Assembly (NCBI RefSeq): GCF_015706575.1
Contig: NW_024037071.1
Location: 9,289,774-9,353,773 of the forward strand
Length of the DNA: 64,000 bases
Direction: 5' to 3'
From: Patiria miniata
Lineage: Eukaryota; Echinodermata; Asteroidea; Valvatida; Asterinidae
Shown: piece by piece, positions 24,101 to 52,260 of the stretch
Layout of the letters: each line of letters starts with the position of its first letter
Numbering within the stretch: the stretch's first letter is position 1
Notes under the pieces: model-generated
The model's input: the letters and a program-made list of their open reading frames with translations, nothing else
Told to the model about the DNA's origin: nothing
Databases searched by the model: none
Translations under genes and position numbers: made by a program

Positions 24101-27100
24101 GCCAATAATGAAATGTTTTTACCTTTAACAAGATATTTTTCAATATCTTCTAATATTTCCGTCTCAGTATCGTTGACGAGAGACAAAGCTGTTCCTTTTG
24201 TATCACCACGAGCAGTCCTGGGGTACAAAAAAATAGAGAAAATTGACGATTACCCATTTCTTTTTCTCATTGTAGCCGACACCTCAAATGGCCAGTGTGG
24301 TAATACAGTCTATCACAAGTCCGGTCAAAAGTAAATATCAAATCAATTCAGACAATGACAGGCGATGCGCAACAACAAAGGAATGCCTTTGTCATTGTTC
24401 TTTTGAATAGGTTGTGACTTGTGATTGACTCGACAATAACATAGCATATGGCTTTGTCTTCTGCCTAGTGTTTTTCCTAAAATTAAAAAAAAACCTGGTA
24501 GAAAGTGCTCAACAAACGTACCCGTAGTGAAGGGAAAAAAGAAGAGTACAAATGCGTACTTTTCACCAATATACAAGTCAATGAAACACACTGATCTTTT
24601 CCATGACAATTAAACTACAGTTCCAAACTGCCCTCACTGGACTCCATCTTTGGAGTTTCAACACTAGAGGGCCTAGTTGGTACACATATCCAATCACTGA
24701 CCTTTACACTAACCGGACTGGCTGACAATGCCCACGCATTGAAGCAACCGTCTGCCATCTTGGGACACCCATGATGCATACACAGGAAATGCAATTTTGT
24801 TTTTACGGGACGTTGGTATAGGACTTCTTTTGCAGAGTTAAGGTGGTGAACAGGAATTGTATTTTCTGACCAGCATTTCAGATTTAATTAATCCTAGTCC
24901 TAGGACTGGCCACCATCCAAAGAATTATCGATTATTTGGGGAATGGTTGTTTGAAATTAAATAGAAAAACCTCCACGGCAGAAATTTTTGGGGACCCAAG
25001 ATGGTGGCTTAGTTGCTTCAAGGCCCATTGTAGCAGCTAGTCCTGTTAGTTCCAAGGTCAGTTTACCCAATGCACAGCCTACACTCACCTGCCAACCCTG
25101 TGGATGTATGACTTGATGGTCGGCGGAAAGTCAAAGTTGATGATGTTGGCCACGTTCTGGAAATCGATCCCTCGTGAAACGCCGTATTCTCTGCTCTTAC
25201 CCTTTTTGGATTTCGATCTAAAAAGACATCAAATGTTTGTGCAAGTTACACAAATGTATGCACAAATGTATGCACAGTGCACAGAACGTGCACAAATATT
25301 CTGTGTATATTTATGCAAAATGTATGTAAATATTTATCTATAAATTGTAATATCGTGAGTCCGTATTTAAGAATTTCGTTTATGATAATGCTACGTGTTC
25401 TAAATCACATGAAACACCCACATATGACCTACATAAACAAAATCACCAAATAAGTCAATTTCTGAAATACGGCAAAGGCAAAAACAGCAAATTGTCTTAC
25501 ACCCACAAAACGTTTTAAAGATATTAAGTGAAGTAAACTTCTCCAATATTACTTAACAAAACACAAAAGAAATCAAGAAGCTTTGAACAACCTCATAAAT
25601 ACAAGTGCAACTTGCAAATACTTACTGAATAAATAAATCTGATTAATCTACTAAGTTCACTCTACAATCTACTAAGTTCCAAACTCACTTTTTCCGCTTG
25701 CCTCCTTGCTTGCCCGTGCCCAGTGAGCTTTCGTCTGACGCAACTATGATGTCATACAGACCGGTGTTGAACTGCTCCACTATGTGACATCTGGAGTTGA
25801 CTGGCAGTTCAGAGTTGAGCACGCAGCCAGGGATCGAGAATTGCTCCAGAAACAACTTCAATCTAAAAAGTAAAGGCAGCAGAATTGGGCTTTCTTTTAG
25901 GTTGTGATGGCCGGAATGAGATGCAGGATTGGAGCAGTTTAAGAAAAAGTAACAGAGAGTTTTCACTCTTTTTAACCCTCCTAGTCTTCTGCACTGCCCA
26001 ACCCTTCAAGTTTAGCAAAACCACTTTTGCCCACAGAGTTAGCAACCAAACTTCAACTTCTTCTAAGGTATTATTCTGCAGAGTATGGATAACACTCCAT
26101 ATCCCTGCACAATTCTTTTGTAAGGTTAAGCTCAGGGCAAGCAAGCGGATTCAGTCACGCTTCACTGCCTGAAACTGTTCTTAAAAGATGTTACATATTG
26201 CTCTGAAAATTAACCTCCCACTAAGAGGGTTGAATTTAAAAATTTCAGAGGAACTAAAGCAGAATTAGTGAACCTTTTGGCAATAAACTATCAAGTGGTA
26301 TGCAAGATTTGGTTGTTTGCAGACTCCAATACCATTTCAATTAATTTTATGCTAAACTTTCTTGAGTTTTCAGATGATGTATTGCACACATTTTGACACC
26401 CCTATTTACAAAACTTGAGTATGTTGATTCCTATCTGAAGTGTTAAATGTTAACTTTTTTCAATTGACAATTCACAGGAAAAAGTGCCCGTACACGGATA
26501 ATAGTGTGAAGTATAAAACGTGATAATTACGAAACAATTTGTGCAACTGGATTCAAACTTTGCAAACGTACTAATCTTGGATGTCTTTCTTAACATTCAA
26601 AATTTCACAAAATTCTCTGATGGGACAGACGAACACAGAATCTTTTCCGTTCCCTTCAGCTGTGACAGGGTCAAAACAAAGTCAAAAACTACTCCCTACC
26701 TGTAGGATTTATCAATGTCGTTGACGAAGATGATGGTCTTTCCCCTGACCAACCGCAGCTTGAGTAACGTGTACAGGAGCAGAAATTTGTCTTCCTCTCC
26801 GCATTTGACGTGGTACTGGGTCAGCTGGTCCATGTCTGGCAACTGGGATTCCTCCAGTTTTAGTGTTATCTGAGAGAAGGGAGAAAGTTGGAGACATTTT
26901 TTAAAGACCCTTTGATGGACTTTGGGTCTTGGAAGGAAAAAATTCCTTGCACCTTGTACCTTTTACCTTGTAGATTAAAACATCCAGAAACTTCCTTGTG
27001 TGAGTATAACTGGAGACTTGATGAGAGTGGATTACCCGACTGATCATCAATTGGAAACTAGGTACAGATGTTGCACAAACGATTGAATGGGATTATGTGT

Positions 27101-30100
27101 TCCACATGTCAAGTGATTAGATTTGATTATTATTATTTATTATTATTATACCGGAGTCTTATATAGCGCACGTATCTACCAACAATTAGGTACTGAAGGC
27201 GCTGGAAATTATGTCTATTATTAAAGACAGGTACATGAAGTTTATGAGAAATATGAGACCCATTATTTAGCACCTCATAAGGGTTTACCATGTGCTGCGG
27301 CACATATTACAGCCACTGCCAGAAACACCGGGGCAAACCCCTTCTCTTATCAATTAAGTGTTACTGGGTTTTTAATGTGCATTACACAACACATGGGACC
27401 TACGGCTTTACGTCGCATCCGAAGATTAGAACGTACCGTACTGTTACCTATCAGTAGCTTTTAGCCTTGTAATGGGTGATTTCCATTAAAAAAACCCAAT
27501 TATTCCTCTGCGAACTTACAGGATTGTGAAGCACCAACTTTTTCAAGGCCACCACTTCGTCGCTCAGAGTGGCCGACATGAGAAAGGCTTGGTAGATCTT
27601 GGGCAGGAAGGGCAGGAGAGCCTTGAGGTCCGCCTCGTAGCCGAAGGAGAAGATGAGATCAGCTTCGTCGATGACTAGGACCTCTAAGCTGTCCACCAGG
27701 GTGAGGTTCTGGGCCTGGAGGTGGGCTAAGAGGCGGCTCGGGGTACCCACGATGATGTCTGGCTTCTCCATGAGGAGGGGCCTGAAATAGTATACAATGT
27801 GGGGCAAGTTTGAGTTAGAAATATGGTAACCATAATTTGTATATTCTCGGTCGAACCCAAACTAGTCAACGGTTTGAAATGCGTTGGAGCAATCAGTCAA
27901 AATCTCATACATTTACTTTATTTTCCTTTGAGGAACAATTCTACAGAGCAGTAATTTAGAAAGAAAAGGTGATCGACCGATGGCAGTGCGATCAACTGAT
28001 AGTGGTACAATTGCCGATAGCACAGCGTGATCGACTGAGCAATGGCACAGCACAATTGGGCGGTAGCCCAGATCTACCAATGGTGCCCAAGATATACACA
28101 TGTATAGATTTCAAGGAGGTTTCAAGAACCAACCTTTGAGCAGCCAAGTCTACTTGTACTGATACATCTGCACACTTGACCTCTCTGGAACAGCAACTCG
28201 TCAACTCCTGGGAGGGACAAAATAAAATGACAATAATGTGTCAATATGGTTGACAAATTATCTACAAAACAAGGCACAAATACCACTTCAAATAAAAAGG
28301 GAACACAATTATACAAAAAAAGAAATGAAGTGAAAAGCTTCAATGGAAATTTGAGAATTCCTGTTTGAAAGTTCAGGCACTCAAGGGGTTATAACTGAAA
28401 AAAATGTTTTAATCACAACAAACCACAAACATAAGTCGGCATTGAAAGACTTTTGAAATGTTGTAAATAGCGTAAACCCTAATACCCTGCAACATTCTTG
28501 AAAATCAACCAGAATCCTCTAAAATCAACCAGGCAGTGTTGGAGGATTGAGGCTGTATACCAGTTTATTGCCAGTGGATTTTTGATGATGTGCTGTCAAG
28601 GTCTAAAGCTGTACCTTGTGTTGTTTATGCCTAGCCATGAATAAAGTATGCCTAGATTATACTAGATATCATCCTCACTGCCTCAATGTATCACAGTAAT
28701 TGTTGGAGGATTTTGAAAGATTTAGGCAGTTCTCACCCTTTTGCTGAACAGACTCAAAAGGATTGAGGCTGAATCCAATATTTACACGGAGGCAGTTGGG
28801 GTATTCTGAAGGATTGAGGTATGCATCGTGATAAAAGGTCTAGGGGGTAGAACACACTTTACATTGGCCGTGACGCCCCTTGGGTTTTGGCACACTTGAG
28901 GATTTTGGAGAATTCAGGAAGCTTACTGACAACAAAAAATGCATGACTGATGAAGTCCCATGAACCGACTCACCAAGATGTTCTTATATGCCTGACTGCA
29001 AAGCTCTCTGGAGGGTACCATGACCACAGCTCGTACAGCCTGCTCCCTGGCTGTCTATAGAATAAAAGACAAGAGAAACCAAACTTGAAATTCTTCTTTT
29101 CTGTCATAAACAATTTAACTGTAGTTATAAAGGGAGATTACTAATTAAAGATAGCAAATTTTTTTTTTTATTGATATCACAAAACACAATGCTTGAAGTA
29201 ACCTAGAAAGAATCCGAACACTAATTAATAGAGGATGGACTTTACAGAGTTGAAAACACAGAATTGTAAGAGAAAAATATTGTTAATGCCAAATGTTGAC
29301 CGAGTGGCATGTGTTGACATGCATGTTTCTTTGTCAGATTTTCGAAACAGATTTGAAAATCAATTTACCTGTTTACTTGACAGTATTCTCTGGACAAGAG
29401 GTATGGCATAGGCCGCCGTCTTTCCTGAGCCTGTCCGTGCTCTTGCAAGCAAATCTTTGCCTTCCAGGGCCAGGGGTATGGCTCGTTCTTGGATGAGGGT
29501 GGGCTTAGACCAGCCAAGCTTGGCTATGGCCTGCAGAATTAGAAAGAGGAAAAAAAGAGACAATGAGACAAACAGTTCTCCAAATTTCCTGTGGGAATTA
29601 CATGGAAAATAGATTTAAGACTATCTGTTTTAGTTTTTCCCATATACTGCTCACCAACTTCAGTGTACTTCAACCCCAAAATAAAGTTGTAGAACATTCT
29701 ATATTTCAAAGCTGAAAAAACCCACAAACTTTCCCCACATTCTTTTTCAGTGAATGGTTTTCAGACTTAACTTTCCCTTAAAAAATACCCCACAGCCAAG
29801 AAAGGTTATTAATGGGTGGTGTTAAAAAATGTTAAAAGTCCAACGTTTATACCCTGGGTCGGCTACATGGCTTACATGTATATGTAGCTACATCTGTTCC
29901 TTGCTCCATGCATGGAGGAATAAAAACACGGCTATGTACTTTATCCTGTTTTGGGTATCCTGCAACGCTATGGGATTATAAATCCTGCAATGATAGGGCC
30001 TGCTTTGAAAATTGTGTATGTTAGGGACTCTCATACACAGTACTGAGAGTCCCAAATTTTCGGACTAGGCCCGACCATGCCGACCTATCTGGATTTTGTG

Positions 30101-30850
30101 CCAAATTGCCAACCTCAAACTTTTTATTGCCATATTTTGCCGAACAAGACATAACATTCTTGCCTTCTTTCTTTAATTTTTGGAGTGGGGTAGCCTCGTT
30201 TATGTAATACTAATAGACCCTGGCCCTGGCGAAGCCGACCATGGTCTATTTTACGTAAACAGATTCGGCGAATAATTATGCAACTTGACTGTGTTTGACC
30301 TCGAGAAACTGACCAATCACTCAGCAGGCGCCATCTATACGCGCGTAATTCGAGCTCTCTGCATGCGTATACATCACGCCCAGGATGTAGCATTTTTGTA
30401 CAGGTTGTGACTTGTGTACTATTACAAAAATGCGGCATCGAAATTGACCAATAATCACAATAAGTTAGTCCTGATTTCGGAATGAAATGACGTAGACTTA
30501 ATACAGGAGACCTGGCTCCGTGGATAACGGGTGATACTCAGACTATGCATAGCCTAGCCACGTGGTAAATGCGAATGCACTGTTGTTAATGTTATGTTAG
30601 GTGTGAAAAATCGCCCCTTTATAAACGCTTCTGAATTGGGGCGACATGACAATCCCACAGAGATGCAGAAACTCTTGTATTACAACGGATCAACAGAAAC
30701 TGTTGTCATCAGGGCAAACGAAGGAGTAAAACCAATACGAAGTCATCAAGTTTTTATATTTTGAAAACGGTTTACCTTTAAAATCCTGTCATCTAAGCCC
30801 ATTTCATGAAAGCGCAAGTCGTTCATATCTGCGCTCGTGGAGGCCGCCAT
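21101..30850 (-). CDS. DDX56: DDX56, DEAD-box ATP-dependent RNA helicase
   Basis: Exons on the minus strand, 5' to 3': 30850-30776, 29530-29369, 29054-28974, 28207-28134, 27781-27520, 26869-26700, 25862-25689, 25217-25089, 24217-24123, 22820-22551, 22042-21936, 21151-21101. All twelve join in phase to 549 residues; human DDX56 has 547 as I recall. Helicase motifs: ARTGSGKT (residues 56-63), TPSRLL, DEAD (169-172), SAT (200-202), SRGIDF and HRVGRTAR (372-379). The Lys-rich insert between motifs IV and V (GKQGGKRKK...SKKGK) is also present in the vertebrate protein, as are the [13 protein letters not shown] segment and the basic tail ending [11 protein letters not shown]. The family acts in nucleolar 60S ribosome assembly. 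The start ATG has a good context (A at -3, G at +4). It is divergent from DHX15. Confidence 0.95.
21202..21536 (+). mobile_element. tRNA-derived SINE
   Basis: The head carries an A-box-like GCCTAGTGGTTAGGG and a B-box GGTTTGAATCC at the expected spacing (21204-21256). The body includes CCTTGGGCAAGCAACTTCAC, which is common to many marine-animal SINEs, and the 3' end is ATT-rich. It lies in the last DDX56 intron. Confidence 0.65.
22196..22440 (+). mobile_element. Second SINE of the same kind, head truncated
   Basis: Shares the CTTGGGCAAGACACTTTGC and 'ccaggagtataaatg' body with the element at 21202-21536. The tail GTGAAGCGTTTTGAGACC followed by a CCCTATATATGCAAC segment is the widespread 'AGCGCTATATAA' SINE ending. 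Confidence 0.6.
22915..23090 (+). mobile_element. tRNA-derived SINE, different family
   Basis: A-box-like TGACGCAGTGG and B-box GAGTTCAAATCC, about 40 bases apart, head a short repeat followed by a non-tRNA body. No poly-A tail is obvious. Confidence 0.55.
23219..23290 (-). repeat. tRNA-like sequence (tRNA-derived repeat), Ala-GGC-like
   Basis: Reads on the minus strand as a nearly complete cloverleaf: acceptor GACTGGA paired with TCCAGTC, D arm GCTC...GAGC, anticodon stem CTGGA/TCCGG around loop ACGGCAA, and a T arm with GGTTCAAAC. Position 33 is C instead of the near-universal U. The same sequence recurs twice at 52.6-52.8 kb inside a repeat, so this is better read as a tRNA-derived repeat than a working tRNA gene. 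Confidence 0.7.
23566..24097. mobile_element. TTAA-bounded MITE, 'AAAGGGAATATACA' family, copy 1
   Basis: TTAA at both boundaries. The ends read AAAGGGAATATACAACATTT and, inverted, AAAGGGCATGTACATCATTG. A palindrome built on CCAACG(G/C)TGGTCGGC lies near the middle. Its right boundary is only 25 bp from a DDX56 exon. It is closest to the copy at 57599-58132. Confidence 0.85.
24690..25077. repeat. Foldback repeat
   Basis: Two arms are inverted: a GAAGCAAC...GCCATCTTGGG stretch near 24741-24763 and CCCAAGATGG...GTTGCTTC near 24995-25019, with partial matches continuing outward (GACCTTTACACTAACC versus a CTAACAG...AAGGTC stretch). The family is unknown. Confidence 0.5.
27125..27430 (-). mobile_element. 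SINE/LINE tail-type repeat
   Basis: An ATT-rich run followed by GGAGTCTTATATAGCGCACG, CTGAAGGCGCT and a GGGGCAAACCCC stretch. Read in reverse it has the widespread 'GCGC-TATATAA-GACTCC-(AAT)n' ending of many marine SINEs. It sits in a DDX56 intron. Confidence 0.55.
28471..28850. mobile_element. 'CCTCCAAAATCCTCC' family MITE, degenerate
   Basis: Starts with AAACCCTAATACCC, ends near GGTCTAGGGGGTAG, and carries several GGAGGATTTTG and GGATTGAGGC motifs inside, in a DDX56 intron. Confidence 0.5.
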
Positions 30851-31207
30851 GTTGAATCTCCCATGAGCACATGTTCATCCGGGAGTTCCAGCTAATTTAA
30901 ATATACCTCTTTCCCAAAACACCCAAATTGCATTGTATTTTGCACTATATTTCTGACAAATTGGCTAAGACTTGAACAATTACTAAACCAAAGTCATTAA
31001 ATATACATTATATGTTATATTCATGATATAAAAATTGGTTTGTGTGTCTAAACATAAATGATTTTCAACAGAAATAAAAACAGACATTCTTAAACTACGG
31101 TAACAGATATTGACGGTCCGCTTTTCGCCGATCTGACGATTCCGAATAGACTTGACCATTAAATATCGTTTTTCGCGGTTGTGACCCAACAGTTCAGTGT
31201 TTCAAGT
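30851..31207. promoter_or_regulatory. Shared DDX56/DHX15 bidirectional promoter region
   Basis: 357 bp separate the two start codons, which point outward. Both 5' UTRs and both promoters must fit here unless further upstream exons exist. No TATA box is in an obvious position. The right part has CpG-containing sequence (TTTTCGCCGATCTGACGATT, TTTTCGCGGTTGTGACCC). The middle is AT-rich. Confidence 0.7.
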
Positions 31208-48629
<17,422 letters not shown>

Positions 48630-51205
48630 TGCCTAGCATTGTACAGACAAGAGATAGTAATGCTCTCAAATGTGGCATGTGACCTGCTTTATGGAAATGA
48701 GTCATATGAAGTAAAAATTAGTTGAATACTTAATTGAAAAAACATCACGTTTGACAGAAGTTTGACGTTTGCTTCTTCAGGTGTGAATGCTTGATACATT
48801 TGCTTTCCCTGAAAGTTTGGAATATTCCTATTGCAGAAAACAATCCAGGTGACCCCAAATTCCTTACTAAGATCCGATGCATGTTACCCTCCTTCTTTAG
48901 CGTCCTGACAAACGAATGAACTTCTTGAATCTGACAATTGAAATAGTAGCACACATGTAAGGTACGTCATAAGCAAGTTAAAGAAAAAAGCTGTTTTTAC
49001 AAAGTAAACCAAAAATATCCCATCAATATTAGTGTTTTCATTATCTCAGAAACACCTTGGCTCTTTTTCACAAAGCAGCTCACATTTTAAGACAGTCGTG
49101 GAGAAAGAAATGTGTACTCCAAATATGTTTAAAGTGTTTTTATTGGTTTTGTATGACTAGACAGCTGTTTCGCACAACAAAATGAACTGAATGCAAACAG
49201 TTCTGTAAACTATACTGTCTATTTATAATTCAACTGTTAAATTTCAGCTGATAAAATATTCCTATAGGCGTACTCTTTTATGTTTGAAACGCACCGCTCA
49301 ATTCAGTACAGGTTTATAGTCCGGTTGGTTTTTTTTCTGGAATTTGTGTATTTGTTTCACTTGAAGCAACAAAAGTACTCAAAATCTAAGGGCGGGTGCT
49401 TTACAACTAACCTGATGAAGTTTTAGCTCTGTGTATTTTGAGAAAACATGATATTCTGGATCGCGATTTCAATTCAAAAGTTGCCAAGTCATATTTTGAA
49501 TTGCGCCCTCTCGTGAAACAGTCCCGAAATTAGCATTCGGGATATGGTTCTCTTTCAGGCGATTGTAGTTATGTGATGTCACACACTGAATCGACAAATA
49601 ATAGTAACTGAGCGCGTGTGTGTGTCGTGTCAACGCTGCACCCATTCACAGATTTGTCGTGAACTACCAAAAAACTTTCAAAAATGTGTCACATGACACA
49701 TCTTTGGAAATGACCTTGTATGTTTTCTTCAAAGTGACATCATGCCACAAGGAATAATTTAACAGGGATTTTAGTGTCATTACTATCTTTAAACCAAGTA
49801 AGCTTTTGAACAATAATTTGGTCGGTTACTTTGTGGATAGCTGCAAATTGTCCTCTCTGCCTTTAATGCATAATACGCACCAAGGCTGAAACTGCAGAAT
49901 GTTACGAGAAATGCTTTCTCAGGTTCATCATGGTCACAGTTGCCGACTACTTGGTCCCTTGCTGAATAATTCACAAGTTTATTGAACTTTTCACAGTAAC
50001 TACAGTTGGTGTTAAAAATCATGCTTGTCATATATACTCTGACTAAAATACAAGTTGTACCTTGTTTAACTTAACATACATTTCAGCAGTTCTGTGTTTT
50101 GCTTGTGTAAGAAAGTTATATAATTATGCAGACAAACAAGTTGACCAATTGTTGTCTCTTTTATATAAAAAAATGTCTTTGTAAATACGAATGCATTTTT
50201 TGAGGGTCTTCGAGTCAGTGTCATTTGTGTTTGGGAGGGTATTTAAGAATATTGAATTCAGTACAATGTAGTAGTACATATATTCAAGAAAAAGAAACTT
50301 TTTTTGTGTTTTGTAACCAAAAGACAAACCAATGTATAATTCTTAGTTATTTAAAAAAAAAAAAAAAAAAAAGAGGCGAAAGGTTAAAATGTACGTAGAC
50401 GGCTGCTTGTTGTTGCAACATTCTTGGTGAATTTACAACTCTGCGTTAGTTTGATGAAGGCTAAAACGGGGTATTTTTCCAACCCAAGCCTCCGCTTACA
50501 TTTGTAAACATGATACAATGTACATGTTGGTGAGAATGATTTTCAAGCTTGGAATTGTGTCCTTTCATTAGAATTGCAAGAAGTGTTTGTTTTTTTGTCC
50601 CCAGCTTGAAAATAAAAAAAAACGCAATAGTTTGCTTTCTATTGTCGTTATTGTACATACTTTAAATAACGTGTTCCTTTCTGTTGTCTTGGTAAAATAA
50701 ACCAGATACACATGTAGTTTAACAGTGAAAGTTGTCCACTTTGATGTATGTATGGTATTACTTTGGTGAGTTCTATGTTTCCGATATCCGTTTCCTATAA
50801 TCACCCGCCAATTTAAGAATTGCAGGGTACGTAGCATATGTAAAGAGACTTGAACAAAGTTCATTCAAAAGCTTTTGTATACTTGGCAGGTTTTGAACAA
50901 TAAATGTTAATGTTCATGTTCACTGTAGTAGAAACATTTATTTCCATGTTGCCATTTCCACACTATAAAATGTTACAATGCCGTGTAAACATATTATACA
51001 GAGCAAAATGCAATGAATTATGTAATGGTGTACACTAATGTGCATGTTTAGTGACAAGCATTAAGGCCTTTACACAAATATTGTCTCCCTGTGTTGACAT
51101 CAACACGGGTTCACCATATGTGGAACACAGGTAGGCAAGGCATACCATTCACACTTACAATGGGTCGGCTGTAGATTTTACATTTTCTCCCGGGTAGAAC
51201 CTCTC
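48630..51205 (+). other. DHX15 3' UTR and intergenic sequence
   Basis: No gene is seen between the DHX15 stop and the 12-bp minisatellite. It includes an A-run near 50352-50371 and the candidate polyadenylation signals noted separately. Confidence 0.5.
50696..50904 (+). terminator. Candidate polyadenylation signals for DHX15
   Basis: AATAAA hexamers at 50696-50701 and 50899-50904. If used, the 3' UTR would be about 2.1-2.3 kb. Nearer signals may be the ones used; no transcript evidence is available. Confidence 0.3.
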
Positions 51206-51557
51206 AACCCTGGTCCCAACCCTGGTCCCGACCCTGGTCCCGACCCTGGTCCCGACCCTGGTCCCGACCCTGGTCCCGACCCTGGTCCCGACCCTGGTCC
51301 CGACCCTGGTCCCGACCCTGGTCCCGACCCTGGTCCCGACCCTGGTCCCGACCCTGGTCCCGACCCTGGTCCCGACCCTGGTCCCGACCCTGGTCCCGAC
51401 CCTGGTCCCGACCCTGGTCCCGACCCTGGTCCCGACCCTGGTCCCGACCCTGGTCCCGACCCTGGTCCCGACCCTGGTCCCGACCCTGGTCCCGACCCTG
51501 GTCCCGACCCTGGTCCCGACCCTGGTCCCGACCCTGGTCCCGACCCTGGTCCCGACC
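51206..51557. repeat. 12-bp minisatellite, about 29 units
   Basis: The unit is ACCCTGGTCCCG with almost no variation (one ACCCTGGTCCCA at the left). It lies between the convergent DHX15 and BCCIP genes. Its 12-bp period keeps frames open (RVGT repeats) but it is not a gene. Confidence 0.95.
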
Positions 51558-52260
51558 AGATTTAGGCTTTTACCGTGTAGAGCACCGGTCACCAAACACA
51601 TGCAGAAGCCGTGTTGGCCTCTTGCTAGTGTGAAAGGGGTTCCTGAAATGTCTGTGTTGGACCCAGGTCCAACCCGGGGATTGAAGACGGCAAGGCCCTT
51701 TAGATAATTCATTGAAGTGCAAGGCCATTTAGATGTTTCATCATCAATTCAGGTTTTAATCAATATTCCTAAAAACCTAAACATTCCTATTGGTCAAGAG
51801 CCTGTCACAGAGCTGATAACACTTAATTCCTGCACCACGTCGTGCAGTATGTGTCCCGATCTTCATAAAAGGAGATTTATAGCACTAAGCGTGCGAGGCA
51901 CAAACCATAGACATGGCCAGAGAGGTATTCACAAAACAGGAGGCAAAACTGTTGAACAAAATCGTTGAAAAAATTGTAAATTTTTGACTGTTTGACCGAA
52001 AAGTACTGATGAATGGGAATAAATATATTCTTTGCCAGTTTTAAACACATCCCTTAATCATCAATAATGCAGCAAAACTCGATGGATTTTGCAGGATTAA
52101 GCCCAGCTACTATTGTACAATTACAAACAATAATGTCATTGGTTTCCTACACATTGTGGAATTTGAAGAAAGCGGGGAGATTCCTTGCGTATTTTTCATA
52201 ATTCTGGCATTCATATATGAATTTCAAGCATGATAGGGTTTTTTGCAAGTGGAAAGGGCC
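51558..52260. other. Spacer before the BCCIP stop
   Basis: Presumably BCCIP 3' UTR on the minus strand plus intergenic DNA. No gene or RNA is recognised. Confidence 0.4.

Noticed and set aside
51155-51712. 185-residue minus-strand frame of RVGT repeats
   Set aside because: It is the 12-bp minisatellite read through. No evidence of a protein beyond the repeat.
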